The position numbers were made by a program, and so were the translations under genes. From Rhodobacterales bacterium UBA3077 (GTDB lineage Bacteria > Pseudomonadota > Alphaproteobacteria > Rhodobacterales > Rhodobacteraceae): a stretch of DNA of 5,545 nt. The DNA lies in contig DFBP01000211.1 in assembly GCA_002366685.1 (NCBI GenBank), forward strand, positions 1 through 5,545, written 5' to 3'. The notes beneath the pieces are model-generated. The model saw only the letters and a program-made list of their open reading frames with translations. It had not been told where the DNA came from and did no database searches. Of this stretch, positions 1-5,485 are shown piece by piece; the stretch's first letter is position 1; each line of letters opens with the position of its first letter.

Positions 1-2010
1 CTGAAAGACGAGCCAAAGCTGCGCGAGGCGGCCGATGAAGAAGAGGTGGTGGCGCGGCTCTTGAACTATGCTGAACAGGTCGAAGGCCTTCTGCGCAATG
101 CCTCCACCCACGCTGCTGGTGTGGTGATTGGTGACCGCCCGCTGGACGAGTTGGTCCCGCTCTATAAAGATCCGCGCTCGGATATGCCCGCCACCCAGTT
201 CAATATGAAATGGGTGGAACCGGCAGGGCTTGTTAAATTTGACTTTCTGGGCCTGAAAACCCTGACGGTTATTCAAAACGCGCTTGATCTGCTCAAAGAT
301 CGCGGCGTGGAAATTGATATCGGCCTAATCCCGCTGGATGATGAGCCAACCTACGAGCTCTATGCCTCTGCCAAAACTGTGGCCGTTTTTCAGGTGGAGA
401 GCTCGGGCATGATGGACGCGCTTCGCCAGATGAAGCCGACCTGTATCGAGGACATTGTGGCGCTGGTGGCGCTCTACCGCCCGGGCCCAATGGAAAACAT
501 TCCAAAGTTCTGCAAAGTGAAAAACGGGGTGGAGGAGCGGGACAAGCTGCATCCTTCGATTGACCACTTGCTGGACGAAACCCAGGGCATCATTGTTTAT
601 CAGGAACAGGTGATGCAGATCGCGCAGGAAATGGCGGGCTACAGCCTCGGCGGTGCTGACCTGCTGCGCCGCGCCATGGGTAAAAAGATCGCCGAAGAAA
701 TGGCCAAGGAGCGGCCAAAGTTTGAAAAAGGCGCGCTGGAAAACGGGGTCGACAAAAAGAAAGCCACGCAGGTTTTTGACCTTTTGGAGAAGTTCGCCAA
801 TTACGGCTTTAACAAATCCCACGCGGCGGCTTATGCCGTGGTTTCCTACCAAACCGCTTGGCTCAAGGCCAATCATCCGGTTGAATTTATGGCCGGTGTG
901 ATGAACTGCGATATTCATTTGACCGACAAGTTGCATGTCTACTTCCGAGAGGTCAAACGGCTGGAGATCGAGATGATCCCGCCTTGTGTGAACCGCTCGG
1001 CGGCCACTTTTAGCGTGGTTGACGGCCAAATCGCCTATGCGCTTGGCGGGCTCAAAAACGTGGGCGTGGAAGCGATGAAACTGATCGAGGCCGCGCGCGA
1101 AGACGGCGGCGCATTCAAAGACCTGTTTGATTTCGCCCGCCGTGTCGATTTGAAAAGGATGGGCAAGCGCCCGTTTGAGATGCTGGCCCGCGCCGGAGCA
1201 TTTGACCAACTCGATAGCAACCGTCACAAAGTGCTGGTAAGCGCAGACGGGCTCGTGGCTTATTCAGCGGCCAATTTCGAGCAAAAGAACTCTAGCCAGA
1301 ACAGCCTGTTTGGGGATAGCGGTGAAGACCTGCCACCACCCCGCCTGCCCATGCCAGATGACTGGCTCCAAACCGAGCGGCTGACTCAGGAACAAGCGGC
1401 TGTAGGATTTTACCTTTCCGGCCACCCGCTCGATGACTACGTTGGCCCGCTCAAGCGCCAGCGCCCACCGGTCTTTACGCTCGAGGAACTGACGCAAAAA
1501 AGTGAAGGCGTAACGGCCGTGGCCGCAAAAATCGCCGGCACGGTCGCGGGTGTACAGCGCCGAAAATCCGCACGGGGCAACGCCTTTGCCTTTGTCCAAT
1601 GCTCAGACCCTTCAGGCCTGTTCGAAGTGACGGTTTTTTCCGACGTTCTGGATAAATCGGGGGATCTACTAACCGTTGGCCAGAACGTCGTGCTCTCGGT
1701 TGAGGCAACCAATGAAGGCGATCAGCTGAAACTGTTGGCACGCGGCATTGTGCCGGTTGATAGCGCAATTGCTGGGGTGGCCGCCAAGGGTCTAAAGGTA
1801 TTTGTAAACGCAACCGAGGCTGTGCCACGGCTTGCCAACCTATTGGCCAATGATGTCAAAGGCGCGCGCGGGCCAGTCAACCTGATACTGACAGCGGCGG
1901 ACCTGCCCGGCGAAGTCGAAATATCGCTCCCCGGTCAATATCCGGTGAACCCGCAAATGCGCTCGGCCTTGAAAAGCATAGAAGGCATTGTGGAAGTGGA
2001 AGAGATTTAG
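1..2010 (+). CDS. dnaE: DNA polymerase III alpha subunit, replicative (DnaE1), C-terminal part
   Basis: This is the catalytic subunit of the chromosomal replicase, which extends DNA 5' to 3' within the Pol III holoenzyme. The frame is open from base 1 to the TAG at 2008-2010, giving 669 codons. The N-terminal PHP domain and the first two catalytic aspartates (PDFDVDF region) lie outside the window. Visible landmarks, in window codons: the third palm aspartate in KFDFLGL (D81); the conserved block ALYRPGPMENIP (about 155-166); the fingers region with YQEQVMQIA and LLRRAMGKK (about 200-228) and NYGFNKSHAAAYA (about 267-279); a helix-hairpin-helix region (about 346-402); a beta-clamp-binding motif QNSLF (433-437); and an OB-fold domain (about 504-583). 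RPGPMENIP, the clamp motif and the full C-terminal tail fit DnaE1 rather than error-prone DnaE2/ImuC. It is convergent with modC. No frameshift or internal stop is seen. Confidence 0.97.
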   Translation: MKDEPKLREAADEEEVVARLLNYAEQVEGLLRNASTHAAGVVIGDRPLDELVPLYKDPRSDMPATQFNMKWVEPAGLVKFDFLGLKTLTVIQNALDLLKDRGVEIDIGLIPLDDEPTYELYASAKTVAVFQVESSGMMDALRQMKPTCIEDIVALVALYRPGPMENIPKFCKVKNGVEERDKLHPSIDHLLDETQGIIVYQEQVMQIAQEMAGYSLGGADLLRRAMGKKIAEEMAKERPKFEKGALENGVDKKKATQVFDLLEKFANYGFNKSHAAAYAVVSYQTAWLKANHPVEFMAGVMNCDIHLTDKLHVYFREVKRLEIEMIPPCVNRSAATFSVVDGQIAYALGGLKNVGVEAMKLIEAAREDGGAFKDLFDFARRVDLKRMGKRPFEMLARAGAFDQLDSNRHKVLVSADGLVAYSAANFEQKNSSQNSLFGDSGEDLPPPRLPMPDDWLQTERLTQEQAAVGFYLSGHPLDDYVGPLKRQRPPVFTLEELTQKSEGVTAVAAKIAGTVAGVQRRKSARGNAFAFVQCSDPSGLFEVTVFSDVLDKSGDLLTVGQNVVLSVEATNEGDQLKLLARGIVPVDSAIAGVAAKGLKVFVNATEAVPRLANLLANDVKGARGPVNLILTAADLPGEVEISLPGQYPVNPQMRSALKSIEGIVEVEEI

Positions 2011-2014
2011 CGCA

Positions 2015-2046
2015 CCCTTCCGCTCGCAAGGGCCGGAAGCATTTTT
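2015..2046 (+). terminator. Probable rho-independent terminator of dnaE
   Basis: Five bases after the dnaE stop codon, CTTCCG (2017-2022) can pair with CGGAAG (2034-2039) across an 11-nt loop, followed by C, A and a run of five T (2042-2046). An alternative stem, CCCTT (2015-2019) with AAGGG (2028-2032), competes for the same bases. The stem is short and the T-run modest, so termination may be partial. The position right after a gene end, facing a convergent operon, supports the call. Confidence 0.5.
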
Positions 2047-2090
2047 GCAACCCCTGCGTTTTGCAAGCAAAACGCTTGAGTGGCAAAAAT
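2041..2090. repeat. 50-nt imperfect palindrome between convergent dnaE and modC, possible bidirectional terminator
   Basis: The core is a perfect inverted repeat, GCGTTTTGC (2056-2064) and GCAAAACGC (2067-2075), around the dinucleotide AA. Flanking it symmetrically are ATTTTTGC (2041-2048) and its exact complement GCAAAAAT (2083-2090), separated from the core by 7 nt on each side. Everything is centred at 2065.5, and three of the seven intervening positions can also pair. Read from either strand the structure starts with ATTTTTGC and ends with GCAAAAAT. It could stop transcription from both sides, but neither strand has a T-run directly after the core stem, so it is not a textbook terminator. 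A dimeric-protein binding site is an alternative. Confidence 0.55.
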
Positions 2091-2105
2091 GGAGCTGCGG
2101 CGCCG

Positions 2106-2127
2106 TGGCCTCGCTGCGCTCGGCGGC
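2106..2127 (+). repeat. Short GC-rich dispersed motif, copy 1
   Basis: The bases GCCTCGCTGCGCTCGGCGGC (2108-2127), with TG before them, recur at 4821-4842 with a single G-to-A change, and the first 18 positions recur inverted at 4741-4758. All three copies are intergenic. The core has mirror symmetry (GAGCG-NN-GCGAG on the opposite strand). It looks like a small dispersed intergenic repeat; its role is unknown. Confidence 0.55.
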
Positions 2128-2142
2128 ATTCCATCCTTGAGG

Positions 2143-3234
2143 CTACCCTTTTGGCAACGCGCGACGATCAAACGAAACGCTTTTAACCAGTGCCTGCACG
2201 ACCATTCCCTCACTTAACCCCAGTTCTGCCACGGATGCGCGGGTAATCCGTGCGCGCAACCGCTGGCCTTCACCGATATCGAGTAGAATTTCGGCAAAGG
2301 CCGTTTCCGCCTCTTGCGCGATCTCCGTTATCGTGCCCTGTAAGATGTTGCGAATGCTAAGGCCCTCTGGTTTTTGGAGCGCAATTGCCACATCTCGCGC
2401 GCGAATTCTAAGCCGCAATGCTTCGCCCTTTTTAACAGCGGATGCCGGCATGCTCACAGACTGACCAGCCACGGTAAGCTTTGTTAGCTTAAACGCTTCA
2501 TCCTGCCCGCTCACAACCGCCTTCACCACGCTGCCCGCTTCAAACTTGCCGCTGGCTTCTGCGATATCCAGCCGGGCCAGTGTTTTGGCGACCCCACCGG
2601 ATGCCAATAATCCGCCATCGGCCAGCACGACCATTTGGTCAGCCAGACGTGCCACTTCTTCAACCGAATGGGTCACATAGATAACCGGAAGTGAAAACGC
2701 ATTGGGGAGGCGTGCTATATAGGGAAGCAAGCTTGCCTTTCGCGCGCGGTCGAGTGCTGCAAGTGGCTCGTCCATCAGCAAAAGACGTGGTCCGGAAAGC
2801 AACGTGCGGCCAATGGCAACTCGCTGTCTTTCCCCTCCGGAAAGAGATCCGGTTTGCCGGTCAAGCAGGGGCGCGAGATCAAGCGTCTCGACCACAGGCT
2901 CAAAGCTGATTTGGCTGTCGGCAGGGCTTCGTTTGGTGGCGTATTTCAGGTTTTGCATAACATTCAAGTGGGAGAATAGCCGAGTATCCTGAAATACATA
3001 TCCCACGCCGCGTTTGTGCGGCGGCACGAAGCGCCCTTTTTCCTGCCAAACTTCATCGCCATAGGCGACGCGCCCTGAAGACTTCGCCTCCAGGCCCGAA
3101 ATGATGCGAAGCAGTGTGGATTTGCCCACACCCGAAGGCCCAAAAAGTGCCGTGATCCCGCCGAGTTCGAAATCATGTGTGATTTGGAGGGAAAAGTCCG
3201 GCTTTGCCAAGCGAATATCGACCGATAGCTGCAT
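2143..3234 (-). CDS. modC: Molybdate ABC transporter, ATP-binding protein
   Basis: This 363-residue cytoplasmic ATPase powers molybdate import through ModB. The ABC domain fills about residues 1-225: Walker A GPSGVGKST (32-40), Q-loop glutamine Q82, signature LSGGERQRVAIGR (131-143), Walker B LLLMDEP with catalytic E156 (151-157), D-loop ALD (160-162) and switch histidine H189. The C-terminal part (about 297-356, from RNILQG to KSVSFD) is a Mop/TOBE-type molybdate-binding domain, which separates ModC from most other importer ATPases and can sense substrate. Length is normal for ModC. The ATG at 3234 lies 3 nt after the modB TAG with only a weak purine stretch before it, so translation is probably coupled to modB. 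It is the last gene of the operon and runs toward dnaE. A sulfate or tungstate ATPase is less likely, given the Mop domain and neighbours. Confidence 0.95.
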   Translation of the reverse strand: MQLSVDIRLAKPDFSLQITHDFELGGITALFGPSGVGKSTLLRIISGLEAKSSGRVAYGDEVWQEKGRFVPPHKRGVGYVFQDTRLFSHLNVMQNLKYATKRSPADSQISFEPVVETLDLAPLLDRQTGSLSGGERQRVAIGRTLLSGPRLLLMDEPLAALDRARKASLLPYIARLPNAFSLPVIYVTHSVEEVARLADQMVVLADGGLLASGGVAKTLARLDIAEASGKFEAGSVVKAVVSGQDEAFKLTKLTVAGQSVSMPASAVKKGEALRLRIRARDVAIALQKPEGLSIRNILQGTITEIAQEAETAFAEILLDIGEGQRLRARITRASVAELGLSEGMVVQALVKSVSFDRRALPKG

Positions 3235-3237
3235 GAT

Positions 3238-3915
3238 CTAGCCCACACGCACCGGCATCCGCCGGTTCAGGGAATAAACCAGGAGTAGCACCACAAAGGA
3301 AAACACCAGCAGGATTAAAGAAAGCACATGGGCTTGGGCATAATCGAGCGTTTCGACTTTCTCATAAATTGCGATCGAGATCACGCGGGTTTGGCCCGGA
3401 ATGTTGCCGCCCACCATAAGTACCACACCAAATTCTCCAATTGTGTGGGCAAAGCTGAGCACCCCAGCCGTCAAGAAACCACGCTTGGACAACGGCACGG
3501 CAACCGTCAAAAATGCGTTCAACTTGGAGGCTCTCAAACTTGCGGCCGCTTCCATTGGCCCACGACCAACCCCTTCAAATGCCGCTTGCAGGGGTTGCAC
3601 CGCAAACGGCAGCGAGTAAAGTATAGAAGCCAGCACCAGCCCACTGAACGAGAATGTCAAACTGTTCCCTGTTGCATCACGCCAGAGACCGCCAAGGGTT
3701 GAATTGGGGCTTAACATGATCAACAGATAGAATCCGAGCACGGTTGGAGGCAGTACCAAAGGCAGGGCGGTAATCGCCTCGGCGACGGGTTTGAACCGGC
3801 TGCGGGTTGTGGCCAACCACCAGGCGAGCGGTGTACCGAAGATCAACAATATGAGGGTGGTCACGGCCGCGAGCTGAATTGAAAGCCAAAGCGGGCCGAG
3901 GTCAGGCAAACTCAT
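3238..3915 (-). CDS. modB: Molybdate ABC transporter, permease
   Basis: This 225-residue inner-membrane permease forms the homodimeric channel for molybdate. Five hydrophobic segments are visible at roughly residues 10-35, 47-69, 90-112, 148-168 and 195-215. The cytoplasmic EAA loop that docks on ModC is EAAASLRASKLNAFLTVAVP (122-141), followed by the family-typical HTIGEFG (157-163) and MVGGNIPGQT (167-176). The conserved LPLVLPPTVLGFYLL (51-65) is also typical of ModB. Length matches the family. The ATG at 3915-3913 overlaps the modA TGA in an ATGA junction; GAGG about 9 nt upstream, inside modA, could serve as the ribosome binding site. The gene is intact, between modA and modC. Confidence 0.95.
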   Translation of the reverse strand: MSLPDLGPLWLSIQLAAVTTLILLIFGTPLAWWLATTRSRFKPVAEAITALPLVLPPTVLGFYLLIMLSPNSTLGGLWRDATGNSLTFSFSGLVLASILYSLPFAVQPLQAAFEGVGRGPMEAAASLRASKLNAFLTVAVPLSKRGFLTAGVLSFAHTIGEFGVVLMVGGNIPGQTRVISIAIYEKVETLDYAQAHVLSLILLVFSFVVLLLVYSLNRRMPVRVG

Positions 3916-4649
3916 GGAGTGACCTCGCCGTATCCTGCGGCGCGAATGACTTCCTGAGCTTCCTTTGAAGTGAGGAAGGCAGAAAAAGCCGCGGCTGCAG
4001 GGTTGGTTCCGAGCAGAACCGCATCTTGCAAGATCGGGCTATAGTGAACGTCCGGCACCTGCCAGCTCGCCCCCTGCCCTTGCGCATAAGATTGCGCTAC
4101 CAGTCCAAGTTCGGCATTGCCCGAGGCGACCAGTGCGAAGGCCTGCCCGACGTTTTGACCCATAACTATTTGCGCCTGCAATGGTGCCCACAGATCCAAC
4201 ACTTCCAGCGCTTCACGGGCGGCAAAACCATAGGGGGCAAGCACCGGGTTAGCGATGGCCAGATGAGTGAAGCGGCCTGCGCGCAACGTTGCCTCGCCTA
4301 TCTCGCCCGTTTGCGGTTGCCACAGGGTGAGCAACCCACGCGCATAGGTAACGCGCTCATGGCCCAGTCCGGCTTCTACCAGCAATTGCGGGCGCAGCTG
4401 ATCGGCTGACAACAGCATATCATAGGGGGCACCGTTAACGATCTGGGCATAGAGCTTACCGGTGGAGCCGCTGGCCAGTGTGATCTGAAATCCACTTTTG
4501 GCTTCAAATACCGGCTTCAATGCTTCCGCCACCTTGGCAAAATTCGTAGCCACCGCGACCAGCGCCTGCCCGGTTTGCCCGGCTCGGCCCGACCACGCCG
4601 CAACTCCGGCCAGACCGGCCAACAGTAAGCTGCGTCGTTGGATATGCAT
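3912..4649 (-). CDS. modA: Molybdate ABC transporter, periplasmic substrate-binding protein
   Basis: This protein captures molybdate (and usually tungstate) in the periplasm and delivers it to ModB. From the ATG at 4649 it has 245 residues. The N-terminus MHIQRRSLLLAGLAGVAAW is a signal sequence with a twin arginine before a short hydrophobic core, so Tat export is possible; no lipobox cysteine is seen. Mature-domain landmarks are VATNF (33-37), ASGSTGKLYAQI (59-70), GAPYDMLLSAD (73-83), TYARGLLTLW (101-110), IANPVLAPYG (132-141) and QNVGQAF (165-171), which surround the oxyanion pocket in ModA proteins. The ATG is preferred over an in-frame TTG at 4673, because AAGGAG sits 5 nt before it and the TTG would add eight residues ahead of the signal. 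It is the first gene of the operon, divergent from imuA. Confidence 0.94.
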   Translation of the reverse strand: MHIQRRSLLLAGLAGVAAWSGRAGQTGQALVAVATNFAKVAEALKPVFEAKSGFQITLASGSTGKLYAQIVNGAPYDMLLSADQLRPQLLVEAGLGHERVTYARGLLTLWQPQTGEIGEATLRAGRFTHLAIANPVLAPYGFAAREALEVLDLWAPLQAQIVMGQNVGQAFALVASGNAELGLVAQSYAQGQGASWQVPDVHYSPILQDAVLLGTNPAAAAFSAFLTSKEAQEVIRAAGYGEVTP

Positions 4650-4654
4650 CGCCA

Positions 4655-4660
4655 CTCCTT
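4655..4660 (-). promoter_or_regulatory. Ribosome binding site deciding the modA start
   Basis: On the minus strand AAGGAG lies 5 nt before the ATG at 4649. This is the best Shine-Dalgarno match in the operon and rules in favour of that ATG over the upstream in-frame TTG (4673), which has no comparable site. Confidence 0.75.
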
Positions 4661-4674
4661 TTGCCTCGGGCAAG

Positions 4675-4704
4675 CTATCCGCGCATCCTATCCGAGCCCG
4701 TCAA
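4675..4704 (-). promoter_or_regulatory. Weak candidate modA promoter
   Basis: On the minus strand TTGACG (4699-4704) resembles a -35 box and is followed after 18 nt by GGATAG (4675-4680), a poor -10 box. This would give a leader of about 20 nt carrying the AAGGAG site. The -10 match is weak, so an activator or a different promoter is possible. No ModE-type operator of the E. coli kind is seen. Confidence 0.3.
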
Positions 4705-4732
4705 ACCCCGCAAACCCCAAATTGGCGTTTGG
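4702..4732. repeat. Direct and inverted repeats upstream of modA, possible operator
   Basis: Two copies of CAAACCCC lie in tandem (4702-4709 and 4711-4718) with a 9-nt period, next to and partly overlapping the modA -35 candidate. Immediately beyond is a short inverted repeat, CCAAA (4717-4721) and TTTGG (4728-4732), with a 6-nt spacer. The location fits a regulator site for the mod operon, but no known consensus is recognised and repeats this short can arise by chance. Confidence 0.25.
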
Positions 4733-4740
4733 CACAGTTC

Positions 4741-4838
4741 CCGAGCGTAGCGAGGCCAAGCCCAACGGGGGGCGATTTGTTGCGAAGCAACACAGCGTCC
4801 GACGGGCGGGAGGCTGCCGGTGGCCTCGCTACGCTCGG
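4741..4838. repeat. 98-nt inverted-repeat element in the modA-imuA intergenic region
   Basis: The left arm CCGAGCGTAGCGAGGCCA (4741-4758) is the exact reverse complement of the right arm (4821-4838), giving 18-bp perfect arms around a 62-nt centre. Inside is a small hairpin, TGTTGC-GAA-GCAACA (4778-4792). The arm sequence is the dispersed motif also found at 2106-2127. It resembles paired REP-like elements in organisation, although no family is recognised. Lying between divergent genes, it is not needed as a terminator; it may insulate the promoters, bind a protein, or be passive repetitive DNA. Confidence 0.6.
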
Positions 4839-4868
4839 CGGCCCGTGTGACCCGTGCCGCGCAAGCCC

Positions 4869-4897
4869 TTGAACTCGGGTTCCGCTGCCGCCATAAT
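4869..4897 (+). promoter_or_regulatory. Sigma70-type promoter of imuA-imuB
   Basis: TTGAAC (4869-4874) and CATAAT (4892-4897) are separated by an ideal 17-nt spacer, each with a strong match to the TTGACA/TATAAT consensus. Counting from the -10 box puts the expected +1 at 4904, the A of the imuA ATG, so the transcript would have no leader. This is the best promoter match I found in the window. Confidence 0.6.
4871..4882 (+). promoter_or_regulatory. GAAC-N4-GTTC dyad over the -35 box, possible LexA operator
   Basis: GAAC (4871-4874), TCGG, GTTC (4879-4882) form an inverted repeat that overlaps the -35 box of the imuA promoter. Known imuA-imuB cassettes are repressed by LexA, and the half-sites GAAC/GTTC are those used by LexA in many bacteria. 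The spacing matches the Bacillus-type box; the usual alphaproteobacterial box is a GTTC-N7-GTTC direct repeat, which I do not see here. The function is inferred from position and half-sites. Confidence 0.45.
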
Positions 4898-4903
4898 TGG
4901 CCA

Positions 4904-5485
4904 ATGCCCGAATGCTTACATACCTTCTTTCCGCTATCCCCCGGCCGCGCTCATGAGGCGCAAGGTTCTGGGGCAGCTTTTTTTGCCCTGGCGGCTTGTG
5001 CAAACCAGCCAAAGCCCAGCCTCTGGATCAACGAATCGTGGCAGGCCGAGCGCTTGCATCCAGCGGGAATCACACCGATTCTGAGCCCTGACCATCTACT
5101 TTTTGCCAATACTCAAAACCAAGCTGACAGCCTTGCCGCTGCCGAAGAAGCCCTTCGTTCAGCCGCGTTTAGTGTGGTTGTTACCCAGCTTTCCCAACCG
5201 CTCACGCTTTTCACAGGGCGTCGGCTTCAACTTGCTGCCAAGGCCGGAGAAACCACCGGTATTTTCCTAATCCCTGAAGGCGCCGGCAGCCACGCCGCCG
5301 AGACCCGCTGGCACTGCGCGCCACATTTTTCACCTGATGACTCGACTCTGCATCGTTGGAAGCTTATAAAGAACAAATCAGGAACATTAACAGAGTGGGT
5401 GACTCGCTGGGATGAGCAGACGCGTGGTATCATTGTGGTTTCCGAGGCTGCCGAGCGAGCGGGTGCTGCGCGCCCGCCCGATTGA
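4904..5485 (+). CDS. imuA: ImuA, SOS mutasome accessory protein (short alphaproteobacterial form)
   Basis: ImuA is a RecA-related accessory factor that acts with ImuB and the polymerase DnaE2/ImuC in damage-induced mutagenic translesion synthesis. From the ATG at 4904 it has 193 residues. Family-like blocks are FFPLSPGRAHEAQGSGAAFFALAA (about 8-31), LWINESWQAERLHPAGI (40-56), AAEEALRSAAFSVVV (79-93), TGRRLQLAAKAGETTGIFLIPEG (104-126), AAETRWHCAP (131-140) and DSTLHRWKLIKNKSGTLTEW (146-165). There is no GK[ST] Walker A, so ATP binding is doubtful. The GTG at 4820 would add 28 residues coded by the intergenic repeat and the promoter itself, so the ATG is preferred. No Shine-Dalgarno site precedes it, in line with a leaderless message. 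The last 24 codons overlap imuB in another frame. Identification is by remembered family pattern, not a search. Confidence 0.85.
   Translation: MPECLHTFFPLSPGRAHEAQGSGAAFFALAACANQPKPSLWINESWQAERLHPAGITPILSPDHLLFANTQNQADSLAAAEEALRSAAFSVVVTQLSQPLTLFTGRRLQLAAKAGETTGIFLIPEGAGSHAAETRWHCAPHFSPDDSTLHRWKLIKNKSGTLTEWVTRWDEQTRGIIVVSEAAERAGAARPPD

Noticed and set aside
325..1227. A 300-codon open frame on the minus strand inside dnaE
   Set aside because: It lies wholly antisense to strongly conserved DnaE sequence, and its translation shows no recognisable domain; long antisense frames are common in GC-rich genes.
1..2010. Identification of the first gene as error-prone dnaE2 because imuAB is nearby
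   Set aside because: The RPGPMENIP block, the QNSLF clamp motif, and the OB-fold with full C-terminal tail match DnaE1; DnaE2 differs at these places.
4650..4673. Upstream TTG start for modA
   Set aside because: The ATG at 4649 has AAGGAG at ideal spacing, and the extension would put extra residues in front of the signal sequence.
4650..4740. ModE operator or molybdenum-cofactor riboswitch ahead of modA
   Set aside because: No TATA-rich ModE-like dyad is visible, and the gap from the likely promoter to the ATG is too short for a Moco riboswitch.
4820..4903. N-terminal extension of imuA from a GTG at 4820
   Set aside because: It would be coded by the repeat arm and the promoter, has no ribosome binding site, and family similarity begins only after the ATG at 4904.
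4701..5012. A 103-codon minus-strand frame across the intergenic region and imuA start
   Set aside because: It runs through the repeat element and antisense to imuA, with no recognisable protein features.
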